The notes beneath the pieces were generated by a model, which worked only from the letters and a program-made list of their open reading frames with translations, was not told where the DNA came from and did no database searches. 64,000 bases of DNA, from the NCBI RefSeq assembly GCF_014648595.1, contig NZ_BMRK01000005.1, forward strand, positions 103,972-167,971. Reading direction: 5' to 3'. Below, in pieces: positions 50,589 to 60,287 of this stretch; the first letter of the stretch is position 1; each line of letters begins with the position of its first letter. The position numbers and the translations under genes were made by a program. This DNA comes from Nocardioides luteus (GTDB lineage: Bacteria > Actinomycetota > Actinomycetes > Propionibacteriales > Nocardioidaceae).

Positions 50589-52765
50589 CAGACCGACGCC
50601 TTCTGGGAGGCCTCCCACTCGCGTACGGCCTCCTTCTCCGCCTTGGTGGCGAAGAAGTCGGCGGGCGCGACGAGTGTCGACTCGACCTTCGGGACCTCGG
50701 TCGTGGGCAGCGTGCCACCGGCGCGCAGCGTCTTGACCACGGTGACGGCAGCGCCCGCCACGACCACGATCACCAGCAGCGCGAACGCGGCCTGCAGGAT
50801 GCCGGACTGGGTCGAGTTGTAGATGATCTGGTCGACGTCGGCAGGCGTCTTGGCGACGCCGTAGAGCTCGCCGGACGCCTTGGCATCACGCGCGGCCGAG
50901 GCCTGCGCGAAGTAGCCGATCGCCGGGTCGTCGCTGAAGACCTTCTGCCAGGACGCGGTCATCGTGACGATCAGGTCCCAGGCGAGAGGTACGCCGGGCA
51001 CCCAGGCCCACTTCAGCTTGCCGTGCTTGATCAGCAGCGCCGTCGCCAAGGTCAGCGCGATCGCGGCGAGCAGCTGGTTGGCGATGCCGAAGAGCGGGAA
51101 GAGCTGGTTGATCCCGCCGAGCGGATCACCGACGCCGATCCACAGCATGTAGGCCCAGGCCAGCACCACCAGCGCCGAGGCGGACCACGTGGCCGGTCGC
51201 CAGGAGATGTCGGCGTAGCGCGGCCAGATGTTGCCGACGGTGTCCTGCAGCATGAAGCGGCCCACCCGGGTGCCGGCGTCCACGGCGGTGAGGATGAACA
51301 GCGCCTCGAACATGATCGCGAAGTGGTACCAGAACGCGGCCAGCCCGCCGCCGAAGGCGTCGGTGAAGATCAGCGAGATGCCGAAGGCCAGGGTCGGTGC
51401 ACCACCGGTGCGGGAGATGATCGTCTCCTTGACGCTGTCGGAGGCTGCCTGCAGCTCGGCGGGGGTGATCGTGAAGCCGAGCCCGTTGACGAAGGCGGCA
51501 GCGGTCTCCGGGGTGCCGCCGGTGGCACCGGCAGCGGCGTTCATCGAGAAGTAGATGCCCTGGTCGATCACCGAGGCGGCGATCAGCGCGGAGATCGCGA
51601 CGAACGACTCCATCAGCATGCCGCCGTAGCCGATCATGCGCACGTGGGACTCCTTGGCGACCATCTTCGGCGTCGTGCCCGAGGAGATCAGGGCGTGGAA
51701 CCCGGAGAGCGCGCCGCACGCGATCGTGATGAAGACGAACGGGAAGAGCTTGCCGGTGAAGGCCGGACCCTCGCCGTTGGTGGCGAACTCGGAGACAGCC
51801 GGGTTGGCCAGCACCGGCGCGGCCAGGATCATGCCGAAGGCCAGCAGCACGATCACGCCGATCTTCATGAACGTGGAGAGGTAGTCGCGCGGGGTGAGCA
51901 GCATCCAGACCGGCAGGATCGAGGCGACGAAGCCGTAGATCGCCAGCGCGATGACCAGCGTCTCCTTCTCCAGGGTCAGCATGTTGGCCAGACCCATCTC
52001 CTCGACCCAGGTGCCGCCGGCGATCGCCATCAGCAGGAGCACGACGCCGATGGCGGTGACCTCGAGGACCCGGCCGGGGCGCAGGTAGCGCAGGTAGAAG
52101 CCCATGAAGAGCGCGATCGGGATGGTGAGACCGATCGAGAAGACGCCCCACGGCGACTCGGCGAGCGAGTTGACCACGACCAGGGCCAGGACGGCCAGGA
52201 TGATGATCATGATCGCGAAGACGGCGATCAGCGCGGCGATGCCGGCGACGGTGCCGATCTCCTCACGGACCATCTGGCCCAGGGACTTGCCGTCGCGGCG
52301 CATCGAGAGGAAGAGCACCACCATGTCCTGCACGGCGCCGGCGAAGATGACGCCGACGATGATCCAGATCGTGCCGGGCAGGTAGCCCATCTGCGCGGCC
52401 AGGACCGGGCCGACCAGCGGCCCGGCTCCGGCGATCGCGGCGAAGTGGTGACCGAAGAGCACCCGCCGGTCGGTGACGTCGAAGTCCCGTCCGTTCTGCA
52501 GCCGCTCGGCCGGGGTCGCCCGGGTGTCGTCGACCTCCAGCACCTTCTTGGCGATGAACTTGGAGTAGAAGCGGTAGGCGATGGCGTACGAGGCCAGCGC
52601 AGCGAACAGGATCCACAGCGCCGAGACCTCCTCACCACGGGACAGGGCCAGCACGACCCAGCAGACCGCGCCGACCACGGCGACGACGGTCCAGATGGCG
52701 ATGGACTTCCAGTTGGGCCCGGAGCGCGGGCCTGAGGTTGTGGGGTGGGCGGTCGACGTCGACAT
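50588..52765 (-). CDS. cstA: CstA-family pyruvate transporter
   Basis: A 725-residue membrane protein of the carbon starvation CstA family with 16 to 18 hydrophobic helices. Landmarks include RVLFGHHFAAIAGAGPLVGPVLAAQMGYLPGTIWI near residues 100-134, FITIACGALSGFHALISSGTTPKMV and FGIANQLLAAIALTLATALL. Relatives import pyruvate with protons and are induced when carbon is scarce. GGGAG lies upstream of the ATG. It forms an operon with ybdD. No regulatory protein is adjacent, so control is not evident. Confidence 0.95.
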   Translation of the reverse strand: MSTSTAHPTTSGPRSGPNWKSIAIWTVVAVVGAVCWVVLALSRGEEVSALWILFAALASYAIAYRFYSKFIAKKVLEVDDTRATPAERLQNGRDFDVTDRRVLFGHHFAAIAGAGPLVGPVLAAQMGYLPGTIWIIVGVIFAGAVQDMVVLFLSMRRDGKSLGQMVREEIGTVAGIAALIAVFAIMIIILAVLALVVVNSLAESPWGVFSIGLTIPIALFMGFYLRYLRPGRVLEVTAIGVVLLLMAIAGGTWVEEMGLANMLTLEKETLVIALAIYGFVASILPVWMLLTPRDYLSTFMKIGVIVLLAFGMILAAPVLANPAVSEFATNGEGPAFTGKLFPFVFITIACGALSGFHALISSGTTPKMVAKESHVRMIGYGGMLMESFVAISALIAASVIDQGIYFSMNAAAGATGGTPETAAAFVNGLGFTITPAELQAASDSVKETIISRTGGAPTLAFGISLIFTDAFGGGLAAFWYHFAIMFEALFILTAVDAGTRVGRFMLQDTVGNIWPRYADISWRPATWSASALVVLAWAYMLWIGVGDPLGGINQLFPLFGIANQLLAAIALTLATALLIKHGKLKWAWVPGVPLAWDLIVTMTASWQKVFSDDPAIGYFAQASAARDAKASGELYGVAKTPADVDQIIYNSTQSGILQAAFALLVIVVVAGAAVTVVKTLRAGGTLPTTEVPKVESTLVAPADFFATKAEKEAVREWEASQKASV

Positions 52766-52853
52766 GGTCTCCCTCGGGTTCAGCGCGGTGACGGTCGTTG
52801 TGACCGCTGTCTCAGCCTAGTCTCAGGAAACCGCCGGCGGGCGGCCGGTGGGG

Positions 52854-53417
52854 CTACTGCCCGGTACGCCCGTCGATCACCTCGCGCAGCAGGTCCGCGT
52901 GACCTGCGTGGCGGGCGTACTCCTCGATCATGTGGACCAGGATGTCGCGGACGCTGGCCTGCTCGTCTCCGGTGTCGCGCATCTCGCCGAGCGTGCTGTT
53001 GTCGATCGAGTCGAGCCAGGCGTCGGCGGCGGTGACCTGCTCGCGCCAGCGCGAGAAAGCCTCGTCGACCGACTCCTGGGTCGGCTCGACCTTGTGGAAG
53101 CCGCCGGTCGGGTCGTCGGCGTCGAGGCGGGGGATGTCGAGGTTCTTCTTCAGCACCCGCTCGAACCAGCCGTGCTCGACGCGCGCCATGTGGCGGACCA
53201 GGCCGATCAGGCTCAGGTCGCTCGGCGGGACGCTCTGCCTGGCCAGCTCCTCGGGACCGAGGTCCTGACACTTGAGCTCGAGGGTGAGCCGGTAGTGGCG
53301 CAGGTAGTCGCGGTAGGTCGCCAGCTCGCCGACCGGCTGCTCCTTCTCGAGGCGCGGGTCCTCGCCCTCCGGGAGCCAGAGCCCGCTGAAACCCACTTGC
53401 CGCTGATCGCTGCTCAT
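52854..53417 (-). CDS. DinB/DUF664-family protein
   Basis: A 187-residue DinB-like four-helix protein with metal-type His in LVRHMARVEHGWF near residues 75-87 and HMIEEYARHAGHADLLREVIDG near the end. It is a paralogue of the DinB gene at 12955 and may likewise use mycothiol. CAGGGT six bases before the ATG at 53417 favours this start over an ATG 12 codons upstream. It sits alone between cstA and an enoyl-CoA hydratase gene on the same strand. Confidence 0.87.
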   Translation of the reverse strand: MSSDQRQVGFSGLWLPEGEDPRLEKEQPVGELATYRDYLRHYRLTLELKCQDLGPEELARQSVPPSDLSLIGLVRHMARVEHGWFERVLKKNLDIPRLDADDPTGGFHKVEPTQESVDEAFSRWREQVTAADAWLDSIDNSTLGEMRDTGDEQASVRDILVHMIEEYARHAGHADLLREVIDGRTGQ

Positions 53418-53459
53418 GGGGCCACCCTGACGGACGGAGCGCCTCCCGGCCAACGGTTT

Positions 53460-54230
53460 TCAGTCGCCGAAGTTCGGCGCCCGCTTCTCGAGGAAGGCGT
53501 TGATGCCCTCCTGGCCCGACGCCGAGGCCCCGAGCGCCGAGATCGACTCGGCCTCGCGACGCAGGGCCGACTCCGGGTTCGGGTCGGCGACGTCGCGGAC
53601 GAGGTGCTTGGTGCGGGCCAGCGCCTCGGGGGAGCCGGAGAGCAGGTTCGCGACGACCTCGTCGACGGTGGCGGCCAGCTCGTCGACAGGTACGACCCGG
53701 GCGACCAGCCCGGCCTCGAGCGCCTCGGTCGCGGTGAGCATGTCGCCGAGCAGGGTCAGCCGCAGCACCCGGTGGAGGCCCAGGGTGTGCACGAGCAGCG
53801 AGCCGCCGCCGTCGAGCGACAGACCCACCTTCGCGTACGCGAGGCTGAACTTCGCCCGGTCGGCGGCGACCACGATGTCGGCGGCCGCGGCCAGCGGGAA
53901 GCCGACCCCGGCAGCGACGCCCTGGACGGCGCTGACCACGATCGCGTCGCCGCGGACCAGCTCGGTGATCATTCGGTTGGCACCCTCGGCGAGCTCGAGG
54001 AGGTGCGGCCCCGGCGCATCGGCCGCTGCGAAGCCGGCCAGGTCACCGCCGACGGAGAAGTACTTACCCTCGGCGGTCAGCACGATCACCCGCGCCGAGT
54101 CCGCCTTCGCCCGCAGGATCGCGGCCAGCATCTCCTCGCCCGCCTCGGGGGAGAAGACGTTGCCCCGGTCGGGGTTGGTCATCGTGATGCGGGCGCAACC
54201 GTCGGCGTACTCGTAGCGAATCAGGCTCAT
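53460..54230 (-). CDS. Enoyl-CoA hydratase/isomerase-family protein
   Basis: A 256-residue crotonase-fold protein. The oxyanion block KYFSVGGDLAGFAAA, the second hole residue region VQGVAAGVGFPLAAAADIVVAADRAKF and the segment GLSLDGGGSLLVHTLGLHRVLRLTL are in order. The usual catalytic Glu in the second block is replaced by Asp (LSLDGG), as in several isomerase-type members, so the exact reaction (hydration, isomerisation) is open. It is a single gene; fatty-acid or aromatic acid breakdown is the general role. Confidence 0.92.
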   Translation of the reverse strand: MSLIRYEYADGCARITMTNPDRGNVFSPEAGEEMLAAILRAKADSARVIVLTAEGKYFSVGGDLAGFAAADAPGPHLLELAEGANRMITELVRGDAIVVSAVQGVAAGVGFPLAAAADIVVAADRAKFSLAYAKVGLSLDGGGSLLVHTLGLHRVLRLTLLGDMLTATEALEAGLVARVVPVDELAATVDEVVANLLSGSPEALARTKHLVRDVADPNPESALRREAESISALGASASGQEGINAFLEKRAPNFGD

Positions 54231-54289
54231 GCGGCGCATCCTGCCAGCCCGGTGTGCACGCCCGCAGGAGGGTGCGGGAGGGTGCTCCG

Positions 54290-55216
54290 ATGCGTTTGTG
54301 GATCTCGCGCCTCAGCTCGCTGCTCACGATGCCCTTCACGATGCTCGTCGGGCTCCTCCGGACGGCTCCCGCGCGTGCCGCGGGATCCGGGCTGGTCGAC
54401 ATCCTCGGGCCGCTCGCCCACGCCCACTCGCACAACGACTACGAGCACGAGCGGCCGCTCCACGACGCCCTCGGTCACCGCTACACCTCGGTCGAGGCCG
54501 ACGTCTGGCTCGTCGACGGCGACCTCTACCTCGGCCACTTCGAGCCCGACATGACCCGCACCCTGCGCAACGTCTACCTCGACCCGCTCGCCGACCTGGT
54601 GACCACCAACGACGGCTCGGTGCACCCGTCCTGGGACGGCACCTTCCAGCTCCTCGTCGACGTGAAGTCCGGCGGCGTGGAGACCTGGCGGGTGCTGGAG
54701 GAGCAGCTCGCCGCGTACGACCCGGTCTTCAGCGTCTGCCGCGACGGCGTCGTCGAGGTCAACCCGGTGACCGTGATCGTCTCCGGCGAGCGCGACCGGC
54801 TGGTGATGGCCGCCGAGCCGGTGCGCCGTAGTTTCTACGACGCCACCTTCGAGGATCTCGAGGCCCACGCGGTCGCTGCTCTGCCGGTCGGCCTCGTCGG
54901 CATGGTCAGCGCCAACTGGATCGACCACTTCACCTGGCGCGGCATCGGTCCGTTCCTCTCCCGCCGCCGTCTGCACGAGATGGTCGACCGCGCCCACGAC
55001 GCCGGCTGGCCCATCCGGCTGTGGGGCGCCCCAGCCTTCGTCCGCCACAACCGCCGCCGCATCTGGCAGGCCCAGCTCGACGCCGGCGTCGACTGGATCA
55101 ACACCGACCACCTCGACGAGCTCGCCCACTTCCTCGCCCGCCACCGCCCGACGCGACTAGGTTTGCGACGTGGCATCCTCCGGCGACTTCGCGGTGACTC
55201 GAGTAGCAGCCGCTGA
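54290..55216 (+). CDS. Exported glycerophosphodiester/phosphatidylinositol-diesterase-like protein
   Basis: A 308-residue exported protein. A signal peptide (LTMPFTMLVGLLRTAPARAA, cleavage near AAG) precedes a PLC-like TIM-barrel diesterase domain: HAHSHNDYEHERPLHDAL (catalytic His and Asn), YTSVEADVWLVDGDLYLGH (metal Glu/Asp and second His), LLVDVKSGG. It is in the GDPD/PI-PLC-X superfamily, hydrolysing phosphodiesters outside the membrane. GGGAGGG precedes the ATG at 54290. The C-terminal residues overlap the start of the next gene by 47 bases. Confidence 0.85.
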   Translation: MRLWISRLSSLLTMPFTMLVGLLRTAPARAAGSGLVDILGPLAHAHSHNDYEHERPLHDALGHRYTSVEADVWLVDGDLYLGHFEPDMTRTLRNVYLDPLADLVTTNDGSVHPSWDGTFQLLVDVKSGGVETWRVLEEQLAAYDPVFSVCRDGVVEVNPVTVIVSGERDRLVMAAEPVRRSFYDATFEDLEAHAVAALPVGLVGMVSANWIDHFTWRGIGPFLSRRRLHEMVDRAHDAGWPIRLWGAPAFVRHNRRRIWQAQLDAGVDWINTDHLDELAHFLARHRPTRLGLRRGILRRLRGDSSSSR

Positions 55217-55559
55217 GACCCATCCCCTGCGTGCGCTCGTCCTGCACGGCGGCGCATCGCACGACGACGCGAAGGTCGAGGGGGAGGACCGACCAGGGGT
55301 CGCCACCTTCGCTGCCAAGGCATCCGACGGTGAGGTCGTCGGGTGTGTCGGGCTGTTCCCGGACCCGGGCGGCGGATGGCGGATCCGCCGCTTGGCGACA
55401 GCAGGGGAGTGGCGCGGTCGAGGCGTCGGCACCGCTGTCGTGACCGCAGCCCTCGAGCATGCGGCCGAGCACGGAGGTCGTGCACGAAGCGCTGGCCGGT
55501 GCAGTCGCCGACAGGTTGAGGTCGATGTCCGCGTGAGGATCGGTAGGGTCGGGTCGTGA
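55170..55559 (+). CDS. Degenerate GNAT acetyltransferase, tandem copy of the next gene
   Basis: A 129-residue relative of the GNAT gene immediately downstream. ALVLHGGASHDDAKVEGEDRPGVATFAAKASDGEVVGCVGLFPDPGGGWRIRRLATAGEWRGRGVGTAVVTAALEHA aligns throughout with it, including the acetyl-CoA loop RGRGVGT. After AEHGG the similarity collapses into Arg-rich sequence, so the C-terminal core (about 45 residues in the twin) is lost. It has its own leaderless signal, TAGGTT six bases before GTG 55170. It is likely a decaying duplicate; activity is doubtful. Confidence 0.7.
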   Translation: MASSGDFAVTRVAAAETHPLRALVLHGGASHDDAKVEGEDRPGVATFAAKASDGEVVGCVGLFPDPGGGWRIRRLATAGEWRGRGVGTAVVTAALEHAAEHGGRARSAGRCSRRQVEVDVRVRIGRVGS

Positions 55560-56017
55560 CCTCGGAGCTCTCCTTCATCGTCAGTCAGGTTCCTGTCGAA
55601 GAGACGTATCCGTTGCGGGCGAAGGTGCTCCGCAACGGTGGGCCGCCGGAGGCGGCCAAGTTGGCGGGGGACGACCGCCCGGGCGTGGCGACGTTCGCCG
55701 CGACGGACGACGAGGGCCGGATGATCGGATGCATCGGGCTGTTCCCGGAGCCGTGCCCCGACCTGCCCGAGCACCCCGGCAAGGGGTGGCGGATCCGGGG
55801 GATGGCCACCGAGGACGAGTGGCGCAGCCGGGGCGTCGGGACGCAGGTGCTGAAGGCGGCGCTGGAGCATGTTGCCGCGGAGGGCGGCGGGCTGGTCTGG
55901 TGCAACGCGCGCACTCGGGCCGCGGATTTCTACCGGCGCGCGGGTTTCCAGGAGATCGGCGAGCCGTGGGATGACCCGGAGATCGGGCCGCACGTGCGGA
56001 TGTGGCGCGAGGTCTGA
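55556..56017 (+). CDS. GNAT-family N-acetyltransferase
   Basis: A 153-residue intact GNAT acetyltransferase: GKGWRIRGMATEDEWRSRGVGTQVLKAALEHVAAEGGGLVWCNARTRAADFYRRAGFQEIGE shows the acetyl-CoA loop RSRGVGT and the terminal FYRRAGF block. The closest resemblance is to GNATs of the ribosomal or small-molecule type; the acceptor is unknown. GTG 55556 overlaps the stop of its tandem copy, and TAGGGT is six bases upstream. It is followed by the ileS leader, so it likely terminates before 56070. Confidence 0.9.
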   Translation: MTSELSFIVSQVPVEETYPLRAKVLRNGGPPEAAKLAGDDRPGVATFAATDDEGRMIGCIGLFPEPCPDLPEHPGKGWRIRGMATEDEWRSRGVGTQVLKAALEHVAAEGGGLVWCNARTRAADFYRRAGFQEIGEPWDDPEIGPHVRMWREV

Positions 56018-56065
56018 TTCGGGTTCGCGCGGCGGGTGCCGGGCGGCGTACTCTTTCCTCATAGG

Positions 56066-56268
56066 CGTTCGAGCCGTCATCAGCGGCGAGCCCCGGGAAG
56101 AACGGCTTCGGCTCACTAGACCCCGGCGGGTAGGCCCGTCACAGCCTCAACGAAGCGGCGATCTCGACGAGCACGGTCGACGAGATCGCAAGCAGGGTGG
56201 TACCGCGGTCGACAGATCGTCCCTGTGGAAGACGAAGCCCACACACCACCCAGCAGGAGATGCCGCCG
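56066..56268 (+). promoter_or_regulatory. T-box riboswitch of ileS
   Basis: A very short stem I, GCCG (56073-56076) with CGGC (56084-56087), closes a loop TC-ATC-AG, giving the Ile specifier ATC at 56079-56081. A later stem is GCGATCTCG (56158-56166) with CGAGATCGC (56181-56189). The T-box AGGGTGGTACCGCGGTC is at 56194-56210, and GGGTGG there can pair with CCACCC just before the ribosome site. This is the actinobacterial ultrashort stem-I type that controls translation. AGGAG at 56255 is nine bases before the ileS ATG. Confidence 0.93.
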
Positions 56269-59200
56269 ATGGCCTATCCGAAGGTCACCTCAGCCCACGA
56301 AGCGGGCAATGTCCCGGCCAGCCCACGCTTCCCGGAGATCGAGACGCAGATTCTCGACTACTGGAAGAAGGACGGGACGTTCCAGGCGAGCATCGACAAC
56401 CGTGACGCCGGTGAGAACGGCGAGAACGAGTTCGTCTTCTACGACGGCCCGCCGTTCGCCAACGGCCTGCCGCACTACGGCCACCTGCTGACCGGCTACG
56501 TGAAGGACATCGTCCCGCGCTACCAGACGATGCGCGGCAAGCGCGTCGAGCGCCGATTCGGCTGGGACACCCACGGTCTGCCCGCCGAGCTCGAGGCGAT
56601 GCGCCAGCTCGGCCTGAAGACGACCGACGAGATCGTCGAGATGGGCATCGACAAGTTCAACGCGGCCAGCCGCGCCTCGGTGCTGAAGTACACCGGCGAG
56701 TGGCGCGACTACGTCACCCGCCAGGCGCGCTGGGTCGACTTCGACCACGACTACAAGACCCTCAACCCCGACTACATGGAGTCGGTCATCTGGGCGTTCA
56801 AGACGCTCTACGACAAGGGTCTGGTCTACGAGGGCTTCCGCGTCCTGCCCTACTGCTGGCAGGACGAGACCCCGCTGTCCAACCACGAGCTGCGGATGGA
56901 CGACGACGTCTACAAGGACCGTCAGGACCCGGCCGTCACCGTCGGTTACGCGCTCGACGCGACCGGCGACGACGAGGTGCTCGACGGCGCCCACGTCCTG
57001 ATCTGGACCACCACGCCCTGGACGCTACCGTCCAACCTCGCGGTGATGGTCGGCTCCGACATCGACTACGTCGTCGTCGAGGGCCCGGTGCCGGGCACCG
57101 ACAAGACGGCCAAGTACCTCCTCGCGGAGGCTCGGGTCGCGGCGTACAAGAAGGAGCTCTTCCCGGACGCCGACGAGGCGACCGTGCTGGGGCGCTACAA
57201 GGGCTCCGAGCTGCTCGGCCGCACCTACACGCCGCCGTTCACCTACTACGCCGGCCACGCCAACGCCTTCCGCGTCGTGGCCGCTGACGACGCCGTCACC
57301 ACCACGGACGGCACCGGGGTCGTGCACACCGCCGGTGCGTTCGGTGAGGTCGACAAGGAGGTGACCGACCGCGAGAACATCGAGGCGGTCATGCCTGTCG
57401 GCAAGGACGGGCGCTTCACCGCTCCGGTGACCGACTACGCCGGTGTCCAGGTCTTCGACGCCAACCTGCAGATCATCGACCACCTCAAGGCGGCCACCCG
57501 CGGCGAGGCCGGCTCGGCCGAGACCGGATCGGTCTCCGCCGGCACCATCCTGCTGCGCCGCGAGTCCTACAACCACTCCTACCCGCACTGCTGGCGCTGC
57601 CGTCAGCCGCTGATCTACAAGGGTGTGAGCAGCTGGTTCGTCGAGGTCACCAAGATCAAGGACCGCATGCTCGAGCTCAACCAGCAGATCCGCTGGGTGC
57701 CCGAGCACATCCAGGACGGCCAGTTCGGCAAGTGGCTTGAGAACGCCCGCGACTGGTCGATCACCCGCAACCGCTTCTGGGGCTCCCCGGTGCCGGTGTG
57801 GAAGTCCGACGACCCGGCCTACCCGCGTCTGGACGTCTACGGCTCCTTCGAGGAGCTCGAGCGCGACTTCGGCACCCTGCCCACGGACGCCGACGGCAAC
57901 CCCGACCTCCACCGTCCCTTCGTCGACGAGCTCGTACGTCCCAACCCCGACGACCCGACCGGCAAGTCGATGATGCGCCGCGTCTCCGACGTGCTCGACG
58001 TCTGGTTCGACTCGGGCTCGATGTCGTTCGCCCAGAACCACGTGCCGTTCGAGAACGAGGAGTGGTTCGCTCACCACTTCCCTGGCGACTTCATCGTGGA
58101 GTACATCGGCCAGACCCGCGGCTGGTTCTACACCCTGCACATCCTGGCCACCGCGCTCTTCGACCGGCCGGCCTTCCAGTCGTGCATCAGCCACGGCATC
58201 GTGCTCGGTTCCGACGGTCAGAAGATGTCCAAGTCGCTGCGCAACTACCCCGACGTCAACGAGGTCTTCGACCGCGACGGCGCCGACGCGATGCGCTGGT
58301 TCCTGATGTCCTCGCCGATCCTGCGCGGCGGCAACCTGGTCGTCACCGAGCAGGGCATCCGCGACTCCGTACGTCAGGTGATGATCCCGCTGTGGAACAG
58401 CTGGTACTTCTTCCAGCTCTACGCCAACGCGGCCAACCTGGAGACCACCGGATCGACCGAGTCCACCGACCCGCTCGACCGCTACGTGCTGGCCAAGCTG
58501 CGCGACTACGTCGCCGAGATGACCACCGCGATGGACGACTACTACGTCGCCGAGGCCTGCGAGGCCACGCAGCGGTTCATCGACGTGCTCACCAACTGGT
58601 ACATCCGCCGCAGCCGTGAGCGCTTCTGGAACGAGGACAAGGCCGCCTTCGACACCCTCTACACGGTGCTGGAGACGGTCACGCGCCTGGTCGCTCCGCT
58701 GCTCCCGCTGACCACCGAGGAGATCTGGCGCGGCCTTACCGGTGGCCGCTCGGTGCACCTGGCCGACTACCCGGTCGTCGAGGACCTGCCCGCCGACGAC
58801 GACCTGGTCGCTCGGATGGACGCGGTCCGCGCGGTCTGCTCTTCCACCTCGGCGCTGCGCAAGGCGCGCCGCCTGCGCAACCGCCTGCCGCTCGGCGGCC
58901 TGACGGTCGTCGGCGCCGATATCGCGGGCTTCGAGGAGATCGTCGCCGACGAGGTCAACGTGAAGTCCGTCCGGCTGCTCGCGGCCGACTCGGAGGAGGC
59001 CCAGACGTTCGGCATCGAGCAGAAGCTCTCCGTCAACGCCCGCGCCGCCGGCCCCCGCCTCGGCAAGGACGTCCAGAAGGCGATCAAGGGCTCCAAGTCC
59101 GGTGACTGGTCGGTCTCCGACTCGGGTGAGGTCGTCGCCGGTGGCCTGGCGCTGGTCGAGGGCGAATACACCCTCGAGACCGTCGCCGGCGCCGCCTCCG

Positions 59201-59523
59201 ACGACATCGCCGTGACCATGCTGCCCGGGGGCTTCATCGTCCTCGACACCGTCGTCACCCCCGAGCTCGCCGCCGAGGGCCTCGCCCGCGACCTCGTCCG
59301 CGCGGTCCAGCAGGCCCGCAAGGACTCCGGCCTCAACGTCGAGGACCGCATCACCCTCGCGGTGACCGGCTCCTCGACCGTTCGCGAGGCAGCCACCACC
59401 CACGCCGACCTCATCGCCCGCGAGACCCTCGCCACGACGTACGACGTGGTCGACTCGCTCGACGGCAACCCCGTCGACCTGGGTGACGGCGAGAAAGCGC
59501 AGATCTCGGTCACGAAGGCCTGA
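56269..59523 (+). CDS. ileS: Isoleucine--tRNA ligase (IleS2-type)
   Basis: A 1084-residue class I synthetase charging tRNA-Ile. The HIGH-type motif is in [17 protein letters not shown], the editing domain CP1 occupies about residues 210-440, KMSKS is in [12 protein letters not shown] at about residue 653, and a long anticodon-binding and C-terminal region follows. Length and motif detail are of the eukaryote-like IleS2 class, which can carry natural mupirocin tolerance, a property not shown here. ATG 56269 is fixed by AGGAG nine bases upstream. The T-box leader and a strong hairpin after the stop make it a monocistronic, tRNA-responsive unit. Confidence 0.97.
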   Translation: MAYPKVTSAHEAGNVPASPRFPEIETQILDYWKKDGTFQASIDNRDAGENGENEFVFYDGPPFANGLPHYGHLLTGYVKDIVPRYQTMRGKRVERRFGWDTHGLPAELEAMRQLGLKTTDEIVEMGIDKFNAASRASVLKYTGEWRDYVTRQARWVDFDHDYKTLNPDYMESVIWAFKTLYDKGLVYEGFRVLPYCWQDETPLSNHELRMDDDVYKDRQDPAVTVGYALDATGDDEVLDGAHVLIWTTTPWTLPSNLAVMVGSDIDYVVVEGPVPGTDKTAKYLLAEARVAAYKKELFPDADEATVLGRYKGSELLGRTYTPPFTYYAGHANAFRVVAADDAVTTTDGTGVVHTAGAFGEVDKEVTDRENIEAVMPVGKDGRFTAPVTDYAGVQVFDANLQIIDHLKAATRGEAGSAETGSVSAGTILLRRESYNHSYPHCWRCRQPLIYKGVSSWFVEVTKIKDRMLELNQQIRWVPEHIQDGQFGKWLENARDWSITRNRFWGSPVPVWKSDDPAYPRLDVYGSFEELERDFGTLPTDADGNPDLHRPFVDELVRPNPDDPTGKSMMRRVSDVLDVWFDSGSMSFAQNHVPFENEEWFAHHFPGDFIVEYIGQTRGWFYTLHILATALFDRPAFQSCISHGIVLGSDGQKMSKSLRNYPDVNEVFDRDGADAMRWFLMSSPILRGGNLVVTEQGIRDSVRQVMIPLWNSWYFFQLYANAANLETTGSTESTDPLDRYVLAKLRDYVAEMTTAMDDYYVAEACEATQRFIDVLTNWYIRRSRERFWNEDKAAFDTLYTVLETVTRLVAPLLPLTTEEIWRGLTGGRSVHLADYPVVEDLPADDDLVARMDAVRAVCSSTSALRKARRLRNRLPLGGLTVVGADIAGFEEIVADEVNVKSVRLLAADSEEAQTFGIEQKLSVNARAAGPRLGKDVQKAIKGSKSGDWSVSDSGEVVAGGLALVEGEYTLETVAGAASDDIAVTMLPGGFIVLDTVVTPELAAEGLARDLVRAVQQARKDSGLNVEDRITLAVTGSSTVREAATTHADLIARETLATTYDVVDSLDGNPVDLGDGEKAQISVTKA

Positions 59524-59534
59524 CCGCAGCCGCG

Positions 59535-59571
59535 AGCAGGGCCGGAGCCATCGATCGGCTCCGGCCCTGCT
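59535..59571. terminator. Terminator hairpin after ileS
   Basis: Perfect 15-base arms (59535-59549 and 59557-59571; AGCAGGGCCGGAGCC and its complement) with a seven-base loop begin 12 bases after the ileS stop. No T-run follows, which is common in GC-rich actinobacteria. Confidence 0.9.
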
Positions 59572-59593
59572 CCTTCCGGTCTAGGTTGGAGGC

Positions 59594-60274
59594 ATGGAGG
59601 GGCCAACGCTTCGAGAGCTCGCGGTGCAGGCGCTGTCGTCGGTGGAGCGGGGGTACGACCTGCTCGCGCCGAAGTTCGACGCGACGCCGTTCCGGACGCC
59701 GGAGCCGTTCGTCGCGGCGACGCGGAGGGCGCTGGCGGAGTTCGGGCCGTTCGAGCGGGGGCTCGATGTGTGCTGTGGCACCGGGGCGGGGCTGGGGATG
59801 CTCACCGAGGTCACCGCGGAGCGGCCGACGGGGGTGGACTTCAGCGCCGGGATGCTCGAGCAGGCCCGGCAAGCGCACCCGGACGCCGACCTCGTGCGGG
59901 CGGATGCCCGGGCGCTGCCGTTCGGTGCTGCGTACGACCTGGCGGTGAGCTTCGGGGCGCTGGGGCACTTCCTGCCGGAGGAGCGGCGCCCGCTCTTCGA
60001 CGGCATCCACCGGGCGCTGCGGCCGGGCGGGGTGTTCGCGCTGCCCGCGGCGCGGGCGCCGGAGAAGACCGAGCCGGCCTACTGGCTGCTGACGGGGTTC
60101 GACCTGGTGATGCGGGTGCGCAACGCGGTGTGGCGGCCGAAGTTCGTGATGTACCTCCGCACCCATCCGCGGCCGGAGCTCTACGCCGACCTGGTCGCCG
60201 CCGGGTTCACGATCGATACGACGCCGATGCCCGGGGTCGGCGAGCTGATCCTCGCTCGCCGGCCACCGGGCTGA
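59594..60274 (+). CDS. Class I SAM-dependent methyltransferase
   Basis: A 226-residue Rossmann-type methyltransferase with motif I GLDVCCGTGAGLG, motif II RPTGVDFSAGMLEQARQ, acidic AD in LVRADARALPFG, and motif IV DLAVSFGALGHFLPEERR. The C-terminal part (TGFDLVMRVRNAVWRPKFVMYLR) is variable and may bind substrate. The acceptor cannot be named. TAGGTT six bases before the ATG, also with GGAGG, gives a leaderless or short-leader start. It stands alone downstream of ileS. Confidence 0.88.
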   Translation: MEGPTLRELAVQALSSVERGYDLLAPKFDATPFRTPEPFVAATRRALAEFGPFERGLDVCCGTGAGLGMLTEVTAERPTGVDFSAGMLEQARQAHPDADLVRADARALPFGAAYDLAVSFGALGHFLPEERRPLFDGIHRALRPGGVFALPAARAPEKTEPAYWLLTGFDLVMRVRNAVWRPKFVMYLRTHPRPELYADLVAAGFTIDTTPMPGVGELILARRPPG

Positions 60275-60287
60275 CGTCGGCCACCCC

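Noticed and set aside
51023-52735. A 570-codon plus-strand frame opposite cstA
   Set aside because: Low-complexity acidic and Arg-rich sequence antisense to a clear membrane transporter.
55476-55559. Single frameshift restoring the C-terminus of the first GNAT copy
   Set aside because: Neither alternative frame gives the FYRRAGF-type ending, so the loss looks like divergence or deletion rather than one indel.
57025-59403. A 792-codon minus-strand frame opposite ileS
   Set aside because: It is the mirror of the well-supported ileS coding frame and is Gly/Val/Asp/Arg-rich without motifs.
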